Positions 1 to 12,180 of a stretch of 64,000 nt of DNA are shown here, piece after piece (the first letter of the stretch is position 1; the number at the start of each line of letters is the position of its first letter). The notes beneath the pieces are model-generated. The model had not been told where the DNA came from and did no database searches. It worked only from the letters and a program-made list of their open reading frames with translations. The translations under genes and the position numbers were made by a program. Origin of the DNA: Paramecium sonneborni (Eukaryota; Ciliophora; Oligohymenophorea; Peniculida; Parameciidae); the NCBI GenBank assembly GCA_905182985.1, contig CAJJDN010000157.1, forward strand, positions 90,992 through 154,991, given 5' to 3'.

Positions 1-846
1 TTTGTTATGGTGCTGCAATTTAAGGAGGTTTGATTTGTGGTGAAAAATCTGATTCTACTGATGGTATTGTTGTTATTGATGCAACACCATTGAGTTTGGG
101 TATTGAAACTGTTGGAGGAGTCATGAATAAGATCATTCCTAAGGGTTCTTTTATTCCAACTAAGAAATCATAAGTGTTTACTACTTATGTTGATAATTAA
201 ACTACTGTTACTATCACTGTTTTTGAAGGAGAAAGACCTTTGGTTAAAGATAATCATAAATTGGGTTAATTTGATTTAACTGATATTCCAAAGATGCCTA
301 AAGGATAACCTTAAATTGAAGTCACTTTTGAAATTGATGAAGATGGTATCTTATCTGTCTCTGCATCTGAATAATCAACTGGAAAGAAGAATCAAATTCA
401 AATCACTTCTGATAATAAATTAACTAAAGAAGAAATCGATAGAATGATTAAGGAAGCTGAATAATTTGCTGAAGAAGACAAAATTGCTAAAGAAAAAATT
501 GATGCCAAAAATAGTTTGGATTCTTATATTTATTCTATCAAAAATCAAATTGAAGATGAGGTATATTTTATAATTATATATTTTAGAAAAAATTAGCTAA
601 ACATTTGACTGAAGAATAAAAATAAACTTTGAAAGATGCTGTTCAAAAGAGTGAAGATTGGATGAGAAAAGATGAAGCCAATTATGATAAGGAAGATTAT
701 GAAGGAGAATTAAAAGATTTATAAAAGTAATATAATTATTCCTAAATTTTAGAGTATGTGACCCAATCATTCAAGAAGCTTAAAAGAAGAAAGATGAAAA
801 TAAAGATAGTGAAGATGATGCTGATGATACAAAAACTGATTTATGA
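1..846 (+). CDS. ER Hsp70 chaperone (BiP/GRP78), 3' part
   Basis: C-terminal part of an Hsp70; the 5' end lies outside the window. The reading opens at the end of the nucleotide-binding domain (YGAAIQGG) and runs through the substrate-binding domain ([38 protein letters not shown]) into the helical lid. Two 26-nt introns (561-586, 727-752) must be removed to stay in frame. The tail is acidic and ends in KTDL rather than the cytosolic EEVD; together with the KDNH-type substrate-binding sequence this points to the ER-lumen BiP class, with KTDL as a KDEL-like retrieval signal (inference). BiP folds secretory proteins, which fits a cell that secretes trichocyst cores. TAA/TAG are read as Gln throughout and TGA at 844-846 is the stop. 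Confidence 0.93.
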
Positions 847-871
847 TTTAATATGTGCAATATTTATTTTA

Positions 872-1791
872 ATGAAAGTTTTATTTCAAATTTCCTTCAT
901 TTCTTTACTAATAACTACTTGCTATGCATTCAATATACATGAATATGCTGCTATGTTACCAGGTTTGAAACTACCTCAAAATACAAAAACTCGAGTATTG
1001 GTGATAGATACTTTTGAAGACTTTTTATGGGCTAATCTGTATGTAGGGTATTTAGAAGTATATATGGATATAGACTTTTCTATTACTTTTCATATTTAGC
1101 AACAGGTGCAGCTTTGGAATTCACAAATCCAATACCAAAATCTGCATTTAGAATGAAGAACATGAAACTTGAAATACGTAGAGGAGTATAAGCTTTATTT
1201 TGGGTATTGTTATCTGCAACAATATTTATGTGGAAAATTGAACCATTAACACCTTATTATGGTTATTATGAAACACATGATTTTGGATTGAAAGAATGGT
1301 TAATAGGACTTTTTGTGTATATTAATTTTATAATAATTAGATATTCAATTGGATTTGATTTCTACTTCTATGTTACACATATAATTCTTCATCAACCATT
1401 CTTTTGGAAGTATATTCATAAATAACATCATGAATTCATTGAACCAACTGCATTTGCATAAGATGCAGTTCATCCAATAGAAGCTATAGTATAAGGTCCA
1501 TTAGGACATTTCTTCCCATGTTTATTCTATCCAATTCCACCTGTTTGGCATCAGTAATAGATATAATTTATATATAATAGTTTTTTTGGTTTTTTAACTG
1601 CTGTTTATGCTTAAGCTGCTCATGATGGAAGATGGGATCCATTTGGACACATTAATCATCATTTCTATGTTACCTGTAATTATGGAATTTGGGGTGTATG
1701 TGATAGAATATTTTAAACTAATCATTCTTCATCTAGATTTCCTGTAAGATATGTTCCTAGTTGGGAAAAAGATGCTAAAAAAATAAAATGA
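872..1791 (+). CDS. Sterol desaturase / fatty acid hydroxylase family protein
   Basis: Integral membrane di-iron oxygenase of the ERG3/ERG25/fatty acid hydroxylase superfamily. Three histidine boxes are visible: HIILH (HX3H), HKQHH and HINHH (both HX2HH), which bind the two irons in this family. The N terminus (MKVLFQISFISLLITTCYA) is hydrophobic like a signal sequence, and several hydrophobic stretches flank the boxes. An intron is needed near 1039 to change frame: 35 nt (1039-1073, product about 294 aa) fits intron size; a 17-nt alternative ending at 1055 also restores frame. The start is only 25 bp after the BiP stop. Substrate (sterol or acyl chain) cannot be told from sequence. Confidence 0.85.
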
Positions 1792-1823
1792 ACAAATTAT
1801 AAATAATTCATAATAATAAATCA

Positions 1824-3050
1824 TCAACATTCCTTTAATCCATTCATATTTATTAATTCTATTGTTCCTATCTAATATTCTTAATCTTTATTCATTGTAT
1901 TATAAGTTATATCTACTTCATTAGATAAATATCCATCCTTCTAAAATATAAATATTCCATTAAATTATCCATTTATCAATGGATTCTCAGCATATAAATT
2001 AAAATATCCATCCTTATCACTCAATGTTGAATTTATCAATTATTTCTAAGTGAATTCGATATAATATAAAATCTTAACATCAGATATTGCATCCATAACT
2101 CTATCTATACATGATAAACTTTCCATCTCTAATACTCTCCCTGTGAATTTTGTACTTGATAAAACCTTTTTCTTTTTTATTTCTTAAGGACTGAAACCCA
2201 TATCTGTTGTTATATTTGCTTCCTCTTTTACTTTTATTATTGAATACAATATTCCACAATTTGGATTCATTGCCATTATACCACAAGTGTACTAATATCC
2301 AACTTTGAATGCTTAATCTAATTTTATCTAATTAATATCCTTCTATGTCATAAATTAATCCTTGTATTCTATTCCACATGAAAAAGATATCTATACTGCA
2401 TTCTTATTCTATATCTTTGTTTCATTTTATTAACAATTCCTATTGATATTTATTTATAAATTAACAACATAGTAATTTGGTTTCAATTCTATCTATCCAA
2501 TATCTGCAATATATTGATCAAATAATTAAACAATTAATTATTAAGATAAATAACCCTATAAATTAATTGATATTGATGCTTAATATATTAACAATTTCAT
2601 TAACTTATTTTAAGCTAAAAAACATCCATCCTCTCCTGTCTTCACTTCCTATATATCTAATAATGTTGGTTAATCATATATTATTTTTATACTACTATCA
2701 GAAACTGCTTATAAATTATCACTTTTTATTATACAACCTGTAATACTAGTTTTCACACTCTTTTTATTGTCTAATATTATTATCCCTAAATCTATAGGAC
2801 AATCAGATCTCTTTATATTCATTTACATTTTATATTAATCTGCTAAATTAAAACTTAACTCTCCTTCTACTGTATTATTATCTATCTCTAATTCAAATTC
2901 TCCTTATTTATTACTAATCGTTTCACTCTTTTTGAATGAAACTACTACATTATTTGCAGGAAAAGATTTTCGAGTCTACAATATCCCCCTTATCTTACAT
3001 CCATTTGATTTCAAAACTAATAAATAAATCAAAATTTTATATATTATCAT
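1824..3050 (-). CDS. Secreted protein of unknown function with repeated beta-type modules
   Basis: One uninterrupted code-6 frame of 408 aa, TGA at 1824-1826. The N terminus (MIIYKILIYLLVLKSNG) looks like a signal peptide. The rest repeats a pattern of GC-x-I-x-G or CGI followed by alternating hydrophobic residues and turns (for example GCKIRGILQ, TGCIIKSDN, EDGCFLAQNK, SCGIEYKDQ, DKDGYFNLYAEN), which resembles a string of small beta-sandwich modules. No TM segment or catalytic motif was recognised. A 61-codon standard-code ORF at 2101-2286 lies in another frame and is a shadow. Likely secreted or lumenal; function unknown. Confidence 0.7.
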
Positions 3051-3098
3051 TATTATAAATGTTTAATATATTTATTGTATTTATTATCTTAAATATTC

Positions 3099-5327
3099 TC
3101 AACTATTCTTTGGTGTCTTTTGAGTTGAATTTATTACTTAACTTTTGTAGATGTTCTCATGTAAACTCTTATTCCTTTCAGAAAAGCTTAAATATTCTGT
3201 TAGAGTGGAGGGTTTTTTTAAAACTTATTAATCGTTGGTATAATAAGAGGATATATATAATGAATTATAAATCGGATCTGCTCGAGGTACAGGTAGTCCA
3301 CTTTTTGATTCATCTTCACATGTTTTAATTTTTGATGAATTTAATTAATTTAATTAGCTTTCGCTTTATTAATATTTATGTACAAATGGAAGTTATTTTT
3401 CGCTCTATTCACGAAATATACTAGGAGGAGTTTAATCTGGATAAATATTATTTGACTTATTTGTTTGATTTACTCTATATTTTGAATTATTTGTTTGAGT
3501 TACTTTTATATTAGCTTGATCTTCATTATTTTATTGTTTTGATGAATTTTAGTTTTAAGTTATTTTATATCTTCTTTTTTAAAACGATTATTAAATATCT
3601 TAATTTTGATACTCTTAATTCTATTATTATTTTTAAACTTAATCTTAAATTTATTTATGCATTTTTTATTCTTAATTTTATTATTCCACAGCTATTGATT
3701 ATTAAGATTCCGTTTTGGATGTTATATTATTTAAGTTTTCCAATTATTAAGCCTATTAGTTTATTTCTGTTAAAATAATTTTTTATTAATCTAAATATCC
3801 TTTTGATTTTGTTTAGGTCTATTAAATCAATTATGATTGAAAATCTTAAACTTCCTTATGTCTTTGAATGGATTATTAATTTTGAGCGTTTATAAGATTT
3901 TCTATCAATTATTTTTGTTACTTGAATTCATTATTGTAATTGATATCATTTAACTTTTTTAATAAATCTTAAATAAACTATAATTGTTAAACAGATTATT
4001 TAGATTATTAATTTTAATTAGAAATAATCACATCTAAAGATGATTTCATTTATTTAAATTAATTTTCTTTGCTTAAATCTTTTATGATATCCTCTTGGTT
4101 AAGTATTTTTCTATTTAATTATGAAATTTAAGTTTGAAGCTTGGATCTCTCCTATTCTAAATTTAGTTTTATATCATCTATTAATTAACATTTTGATAAT
4201 AAATCTTTCTTGCTATTTTTTAAATCTAATTCCATCTTTTCTATGAATCCTTAATAAGTTGCCTAAAATTATTAATTAATCTATTCTTTTGTTCTTGAAA
4301 TTAATTTACCATTTAATAATATGTCTTGAGAAACAGCTTCCTCTTCAATCTCATTAAACTTTTATTGAGTATGTTATTCAATTAAAAATAAATTAATTAG
4401 AATAGAATTTGATTCTTCTTATATATCTTTATGTGCATTCCAAATATATTCAAAATGTTTATCAACTTATAATAATATTTCATTCTATTTTTATGCATTA
4501 AGATCAATAATGAATTTTTTTTTATCTTCAATATCTTTCTATATTTCTTCAACCAATTTTCCAAATTATTTAAATTCGTGGCAATTATGATCTTATTTCA
4601 TACACTTTTTACAATAAAGTTTCTGATTATCTTTACTTAAACAATCAGGATGAATACAAATATATTTATTCTTTTTTTTATGGATTTAACATACTACTAT
4701 ATCTACTTGAGAAATAATAGAATTTAATTAATAATTAGTTTTTTCAAGATTCAAAATCTTTGAAAATATTAGATTATTGTTAGTTAATTATTCAGTCCTA
4801 TAATCTAATTTCATAATCTCTTGTTTTCTATTTCTGTTAAATAATTTTTTTTTTCTCTCATAATTTTATTGAATCGTATTATTAATATTGAGATGGAAAA
4901 ATAATAATAAATCTATTGTCGGATTTTAGAGAACTGTCTAAGCCTATTTAATATTATCTATCAAAATAGAGTTAGCACTTTCTATTTACTCTTTTAGAAG
5001 CTTTTTTTGATTTCCATGCCATTAAAATATTTTATTGAAGATATGTTCAAGATCTTGTTCATACATTTATTATAATTCTTGATTGTCTTTTAAACATTAT
5101 TCCTAAAATTTGATATACTCTTTTGATTTTTCAATAGCTGACCCTTGTAAATCATTTTTAGTTAAGGGCTTATGCTTAGAAATTTCATTTTTAGCATGCT
5201 AGTCTACGTAACATCTGAAGCAAATTAATTAGTTATTTTAAGGTTTAATACATCCTGCAGAAGGACAGATGTGTTATGCCTCTTCCTTTTAACAAATTTA
5301 GCAATACTAGATTTTTTATTTAGACAT
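3099..5327 (-). CDS. B-box-like zinc-finger / coiled-coil protein 1
   Basis: Intronless 742-aa frame, stop TGA at 3099-3101. Residues ~8-45 form a cysteine/histidine cluster (CQIC, HIC, GC, ICFRC, DQH) like the B-box fingers common in large ciliate families; a second cluster follows at ~220-260 (YICIHPDC, LYCKKCMKQDHNCHEF). The middle is Gln/Glu/Lys-rich and coiled-coil-like; the last third is Ser/Asn/Gln-rich and low-complexity. Genes at 6639-8348, 8675-9919 and 31598-33435 share this architecture, so this is a local family. B-box plus coiled coil suggests protein-protein scaffolding; no specific function is known. The 5' half is repeated after the N at 5498 (probable artefact). Confidence 0.75.
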
Positions 5328-5497
5328 ACAATAAAAATTATTAATCAGCACCTCAAATATCTTATTTTTAATAGAGCAATAATTATAATAAACTTAATTA
5401 AAATTTAAATAAATTACTTTTTCTCATATAATTAAAAAAAATTATATGATTTTTAAGGCAAACAAATAGAACAAGAAGCTAAAAATACTTTAAATAT
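4409..5497 (+). repeat. Perfect 1089-bp direct repeat, copy 1 (gap 1)
   Basis: Identical by eye to 5499-6587 with one N (5498) between. It covers the 5' part and upstream region of the zinc-finger gene 3099-5327. Best explained as overlapping contig ends placed side by side without merging. Confidence 0.9.
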
Positions 5498-5498
5498 N
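5498..5498. other. Assembly gap mark (single N)
   Basis: A lone N exactly at the junction of two perfect direct copies. Confidence 0.95.
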
Positions 5499-6587
5499 TT
5501 GATTCTTCTTATATATCTTTATGTGCATTCCAAATATATTCAAAATGTTTATCAACTTATAATAATATTTCATTCTATTTTTATGCATTAAGATCAATAA
5601 TGAATTTTTTTTTATCTTCAATATCTTTCTATATTTCTTCAACCAATTTTCCAAATTATTTAAATTCGTGGCAATTATGATCTTATTTCATACACTTTTT
5701 ACAATAAAGTTTCTGATTATCTTTACTTAAACAATCAGGATGAATACAAATATATTTATTCTTTTTTTTATGGATTTAACATACTACTATATCTACTTGA
5801 GAAATAATAGAATTTAATTAATAATTAGTTTTTTCAAGATTCAAAATCTTTGAAAATATTAGATTATTGTTAGTTAATTATTCAGTCCTATAATCTAATT
5901 TCATAATCTCTTGTTTTCTATTTCTGTTAAATAATTTTTTTTTTCTCTCATAATTTTATTGAATCGTATTATTAATATTGAGATGGAAAAATAATAATAA
6001 ATCTATTGTCGGATTTTAGAGAACTGTCTAAGCCTATTTAATATTATCTATCAAAATAGAGTTAGCACTTTCTATTTACTCTTTTAGAAGCTTTTTTTGA
6101 TTTCCATGCCATTAAAATATTTTATTGAAGATATGTTCAAGATCTTGTTCATACATTTATTATAATTCTTGATTGTCTTTTAAACATTATTCCTAAAATT
6201 TGATATACTCTTTTGATTTTTCAATAGCTGACCCTTGTAAATCATTTTTAGTTAAGGGCTTATGCTTAGAAATTTCATTTTTAGCATGCTAGTCTACGTA
6301 ACATCTGAAGCAAATTAATTAGTTATTTTAAGGTTTAATACATCCTGCAGAAGGACAGATGTGTTATGCCTCTTCCTTTTAACAAATTTAGCAATACTAG
6401 ATTTTTTATTTAGACATACAATAAAAATTATTAATCAGCACCTCAAATATCTTATTTTTAATAGAGCAATAATTATAATAAACTTAATTAAAATTTAAAT
6501 AAATTACTTTTTCTCATATAATTAAAAAAAATTATATGATTTTTAAGGCAAACAAATAGAACAAGAAGCTAAAAATACTTTAAATAT
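5499..6587 (+). repeat. Perfect 1089-bp direct repeat, copy 2 (gap 1)
   Basis: Second copy. It carries a 5'-only duplicate of zinc-finger gene 1 on the minus strand (start codon at 6417, running off at 5499). This fragment should not be counted as a separate gene. Confidence 0.9.
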
Positions 6588-6638
6588 TTAATGTAAAATT
6601 AATAATTTTCTTCAATAAGTATTAATAAAGTATTCAAA

Positions 6639-8348
6639 TCATCCCTTTAATGTTTTATTTATTATATTTGTATGAATATGATCCTTTCTTTAAAATGAAT
6701 TTTGACTTATTTATTTCTAATTTTCTGTATTTAATCTCTTTGGCAAAAATTTATCATCTAAGAATTTATTTAAGTTATCTTAAGCTAATGAAGGTCTACT
6801 TCTATTGAGATAATCATATTTTTAAGTTTATTATATTGAATCTGCTCTTTCAAAATCAAAATTTTTATTTTGAATTGTCTCTGATTTATTTGAATATAGA
6901 TGATCAAAATTTTTTTGAAATCCTTACAAGAAATAATTTTAATTTTAAGGTTGTATTTCTGTTATTTTTATTGATTATCTTTGTTTATGATTATCCTTTT
7001 TAACTTCAGATTTTAAATTATTTTGTTCTGTTAATAAATTTAAATCAAATTCATTCTTATATCTCTTTGTAAGGGTGGGGGTTTCTATTTATGTATAAAA
7101 AGTTTGTGATTTTTCTCTAATTTTTTCAACTAGAATTTCTTTCTAAAATTTATTTGGTTAAATTTCTTTCTCGTTTTTATTGGATTGAATTTCTTTTGTA
7201 AAATTTAATTAAGTACTAGTTTTTGACGATTCTAAAGGACTTGGCAAAGCTATTGATGATCCTTTTTTCTAATCATTTGATAATTTTTTTTTTAAAATCT
7301 CATATATATTTTGAAATTCAGAATTTAACTATTCTTAGCTTTTTGCATACAAAATTGGATTAATTGGTTTAATTTTAAAGTAATTATCTTAAACCTCTTT
7401 TAAATTTTTAAATGCTTCTACTTCTGCAATTAATAGGGCTTTTATTTAGACCTTATTTTACAATTATTATTTTTCATATTTCCAATTTTTTTCAACATAT
7501 TTGTCTATCTCACTTATCACTTCATTTTCAATTTTAATATTTTATTGAAAAATCTACTATTTCTTTTCCTCTAACTTACTTGAAATTTCTTCTATTTTTA
7601 TTAAATCTTTATCCTGATGACAGATTTTTTTTTCAATTATGCAAAATTCACAAAAACAATTATTATTATTATTATTACTAACACAATTCTAATTAGTACA
7701 TAAATATTTTTTTTAAGTTTTATGAAATTAACAATAAAGTATTTCGTTTTATTTATCTTGATTAAATGTTAAATTTAAATAATCTTAGGTCCCTATATAA
7801 GGTAGTATCAATTAAGTCTAAATTAAATATTATATTTTAAAATCTAGTTCCATCATTTCAAAATTCTTATATCTTTAAAATTATTAATTTCTCTTTTCAA
7901 TTAGTTCAATATAATCGTTTTATTTATAAGAGAAGAACTTTAACTATTATTTTAAATTAAGTTCTTCGGTTTAATCTTGATTGATATTATCTCTTAAAAT
8001 TTAATATTCTTTTTCATAATGTACCTTAATAGTTTTCTTTTAATCATCAAACCATTTTCTTATCTTCTAAAAAGTATCATCAAGATATTTTTCATACATT
8101 TCCTATTCATTTGCATTGTCTTTCATATGTTATTCAATAAATTTCACATAAGCTTTTTAATTTTATTATGATGTTTGTTAAATGTTTTTATAAGACTCAG
8201 GTTGATGCTATTGAGAATTATGACTTTTGTGAAAACACTTATAGCATGATAGTTTATTATTTTCACTTTTTAAACATTAAGGTGATATGCAAATGAATAA
8301 TTCACCGTCTTAATTGCAAATAGTACAAGGATTTAATTTAACTGACAT
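6639..8348 (-). CDS. B-box-like zinc-finger / coiled-coil protein 2
   Basis: Intronless 569-aa frame ending at TGA 6639-6641. N-terminal cluster CTIC...FIC...QC...SCYKCFHKSHNSQQH matches the finger of its neighbour at 3099-5327; a second cluster (YLCTNQNC, then a poly-Asn run and CFCEFC...CHQD) lies near residue 210. Poly-Asn between the zinc ligands is unusual. Long Lys/Glu/Gln-rich coiled-coil segments follow, then a polar low-complexity tail. Same orientation as the neighbouring relatives, consistent with tandem duplication. Role inferred only as scaffold/binding protein. Confidence 0.75.
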
Positions 8349-8674
8349 TTTTTAATTGATTTTATAAATAATAACTTAAAAATTAATAATCTATTTAGAA
8401 TTTAAAACTTAAAATTCTACCAAAAATAGCTTGGAGACTTGTTTAATAGATTTTCTACTATATTTTTAGATTCACACTTTTCATGTCTCCGATAGGTTCT
8501 TAATTTTAATAATAGAATTTATCATTTTTTATTTATAATAACTTTCCTTGTTGCATTTTCTATTATTTATTTGAATCCACAAATATTTAAGGAAAACTAT
8601 TCTTATTAGAGTAAATTCATTTATTTACTATTATTTATATTTAATATTGATAAAACATAAAATATTGTTTTTAT
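8349..8674. other. Intergenic stretch, nothing recognised
   Basis: Very AT-rich spacer between the start of zinc-finger gene 2 and the 3' end of gene 3. It must hold the gene 2 promoter; no motif was recognised. Confidence 0.5.
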
Positions 8675-9919
8675 TCAACAATTATGATTTCCTGGAACTT
8701 TCCAAAGATAATTTTAATTCTGTTGAATTTATTAGTTTGAAACCAAATTTTTCATTTTGCAATCTCTTTTATTTTCTACCTGAAATTCGTTTTGTTGATA
8801 ATTTATTTTAAAATACTCTTATTGAAATTGAGAATTTATTTTTTTATGGAAGACTTCGTTTTAAATCTGTAATTAATTGTTCATTTGAATGGATTCTTAT
8901 TGAGCTGTCGATATTTAATTTCTTATATTTATTGTCTTAATTGAACTGTTTCTAGTTAATCTCTTGAAATCTCCTGCATTTTGTATTGTATTTGACTACG
9001 GCATATTTTGTCCTTTTGTACTACATGAACTACTATTAGGAATTTATTAAAATTTTTAAATTAATACTTTAATTTGTTATTCTTCTTAGATTATTTCTTC
9101 ATAAATTTTTTTAAGCCCATTCTAAAGATCCTTTTAATAAAATAATCTATAATTTAATAGTTGATCTTTAAATTACTCTCTTTGATTATCTATTAACTAT
9201 TTGATATTTAAATGAATTTATAATAATTATGTTAATTCATTCAAAATTTTTAAATTAAAAGATTCATATCTTTCATCAATAAATTTCAATTAATTATTAA
9301 GTTAATTTATTTTATTTTGAGATTCATCAAGTTAATGCAATAATTTATCTTTGTTATTATGACATTTTCTATCTAAGTCTAATGTGAATAATATCATTTC
9401 CTTTTCATCTTTTTTTAAATCAAAAGTCATCTTTTCATAGAAATTCTGATATTCGATTGAATATTCCTATTTAATTCTTTCAGTAGTTTTACTAAGCAGC
9501 GTTTTATTAATATTGTACTGAATAATTTAGTGATTTAAAGGTTTTTCTAAACTTTTAAGTGATTATTCCTTAATTAATAACAAATTACTTCTAGTTTATT
9601 CATAGTTCTTCATTTTATAATTTTACTATTGCCAAATCAACTCAAAGTTTTTATCAACTCCTTACTATATCTTTAATTATAGTGATTCTTGTTATTCTAA
9701 TATTAAGGAAATCTTTTATTACTATTCAAATAGAATTTAGTCAAGTTTTTTTGCATATGTTTCAAATTCGTGATTTTGATGTAACTTTTAAAAACAATCT
9801 TTACACATTAAATTTTAAGAAGCTTTTTTATCTAATTGAATGGTTAAAAACTAAAGCAGTGTATTTTTACATTTAATATGTTTAAAAATTAAAATCAGTG
9901 GGATACTTAAAAATAGCAT
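8675..9919 (-). CDS. Zinc-finger / coiled-coil protein 3, possibly N-terminally truncated
   Basis: Open frame of 414 codons with stop TGA 8675-8677. It contains only the second type of cysteine cluster (KC...LMCKDCFQKLHQNHEF) near residues 17-60, then long Gln/Lys/Glu coiled-coil stretches and a polar tail like the two upstream relatives. The first CxxC finger is missing, and the only upstream ATG gives a short hydrophobic leader (MLFLSIPLILIF) unlike the relatives. Either the 5' exon was missed or the gene has lost its N terminus. The 5' two thirds are duplicated at 10609-11492 beside the N at 10608 (probable artefact). Standard-code ORFs at 9682 and 11255 on the plus strand are shadows of it. 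Confidence 0.55.
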
Positions 9920-10607
9920 AACTAAATATAGAGTTTATAACATCTCTAAAGAAATTAAATTTTTATTCGAAAAAATAAAAAGAAATTTAGAAAATCAATT
10001 AAAAATTTAATCCAAAATATGGAATTTTAAAATGTGTTATTCAAAAAAATCAAGAAACATTTTCAAAATTAATCAAAAAATATTTAAGCATTAAATAGAA
10101 AGTAGATTTAAAAAAAGTGGATTCATTCATTTTTAATAAAAAAATAAAAATGAGGAAAAAGATGACTTTCAATCAATCAAATATTCATATAAGCAATGAA
10201 TGCAATCAAACTTTTTAAAAAAGAATTAGAAAATTAAATTACAATGAAAATGTTTTGGAAGTCAAATAATAAAGATCAACCAAAATTTATATTTTTTAAC
10301 AACATTTTTCAATATTATTGTCATAGTAATGCTTAATTCTTTATAATTCTTTATTATCTTAATTAATTAATCTTAAAGGTTCTTTTAATGAAGGAGTGTT
10401 CTTTAGATACATTCAAGCATTTTAATTAGATAATTAGGCTTAGAGTATTATTCAGAGAGAATAAATTTTGAAGTATGAAGAATTTTAAAAAAGAATTAAC
10501 TTGAAAAAGAATATAGACTGTTATATATATATAATTATTTTATGAATTTTAGTATAGTTAAAGGATAAATACAAAACAGTAAATCTTATGATCCTGTCAA
10601 CATTGGA
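9036..10607 (+). repeat. Perfect 1572-bp direct repeat, copy 1 (gap 2)
   Basis: Identical by eye to 10609-12180, separated by one N at 10608. Includes the 5' part of the zinc-finger gene 8675-9919 and downstream AT-rich DNA. Confidence 0.9.
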
Positions 10608-10608
10608 N
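10608..10608. other. Assembly gap mark (single N)
   Basis: A lone N exactly between two perfect 1572-bp copies. Confidence 0.95.
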
Positions 10609-12180
10609 TTAGGAATTTATTAAAATTTTTAAATTAATACTTTAATTTGTTATTCTTCTTAGATTATTTCTTCATAAATTTTTTTAAGCCCATTCTAAAG
10701 ATCCTTTTAATAAAATAATCTATAATTTAATAGTTGATCTTTAAATTACTCTCTTTGATTATCTATTAACTATTTGATATTTAAATGAATTTATAATAAT
10801 TATGTTAATTCATTCAAAATTTTTAAATTAAAAGATTCATATCTTTCATCAATAAATTTCAATTAATTATTAAGTTAATTTATTTTATTTTGAGATTCAT
10901 CAAGTTAATGCAATAATTTATCTTTGTTATTATGACATTTTCTATCTAAGTCTAATGTGAATAATATCATTTCCTTTTCATCTTTTTTTAAATCAAAAGT
11001 CATCTTTTCATAGAAATTCTGATATTCGATTGAATATTCCTATTTAATTCTTTCAGTAGTTTTACTAAGCAGCGTTTTATTAATATTGTACTGAATAATT
11101 TAGTGATTTAAAGGTTTTTCTAAACTTTTAAGTGATTATTCCTTAATTAATAACAAATTACTTCTAGTTTATTCATAGTTCTTCATTTTATAATTTTACT
11201 ATTGCCAAATCAACTCAAAGTTTTTATCAACTCCTTACTATATCTTTAATTATAGTGATTCTTGTTATTCTAATATTAAGGAAATCTTTTATTACTATTC
11301 AAATAGAATTTAGTCAAGTTTTTTTGCATATGTTTCAAATTCGTGATTTTGATGTAACTTTTAAAAACAATCTTTACACATTAAATTTTAAGAAGCTTTT
11401 TTATCTAATTGAATGGTTAAAAACTAAAGCAGTGTATTTTTACATTTAATATGTTTAAAAATTAAAATCAGTGGGATACTTAAAAATAGCATAACTAAAT
11501 ATAGAGTTTATAACATCTCTAAAGAAATTAAATTTTTATTCGAAAAAATAAAAAGAAATTTAGAAAATCAATTAAAAATTTAATCCAAAATATGGAATTT
11601 TAAAATGTGTTATTCAAAAAAATCAAGAAACATTTTCAAAATTAATCAAAAAATATTTAAGCATTAAATAGAAAGTAGATTTAAAAAAAGTGGATTCATT
11701 CATTTTTAATAAAAAAATAAAAATGAGGAAAAAGATGACTTTCAATCAATCAAATATTCATATAAGCAATGAATGCAATCAAACTTTTTAAAAAAGAATT
11801 AGAAAATTAAATTACAATGAAAATGTTTTGGAAGTCAAATAATAAAGATCAACCAAAATTTATATTTTTTAACAACATTTTTCAATATTATTGTCATAGT
11901 AATGCTTAATTCTTTATAATTCTTTATTATCTTAATTAATTAATCTTAAAGGTTCTTTTAATGAAGGAGTGTTCTTTAGATACATTCAAGCATTTTAATT
12001 AGATAATTAGGCTTAGAGTATTATTCAGAGAGAATAAATTTTGAAGTATGAAGAATTTTAAAAAAGAATTAACTTGAAAAAGAATATAGACTGTTATATA
12101 TATATAATTATTTTATGAATTTTAGTATAGTTAAAGGATAAATACAAAACAGTAAATCTTATGATCCTGTCAACATTGGA
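10609..12180 (+). repeat. Perfect 1572-bp direct repeat, copy 2 (gap 2)
   Basis: Second copy; carries a 3'-truncated duplicate of zinc-finger gene 3 on the minus strand (10609-11492). Confidence 0.9.

Noticed and set aside
2101..2286. Minus-strand ORF MWYNGNESKLW
   Set aside because: Out of frame with the continuous 408-aa secreted-protein frame; it soon meets TGA.
9682..9876. Plus-strand ORF repeated at 11255-11449
   Set aside because: Antisense shadow of zinc-finger gene 3; appears twice only because of the gap-2 duplication.
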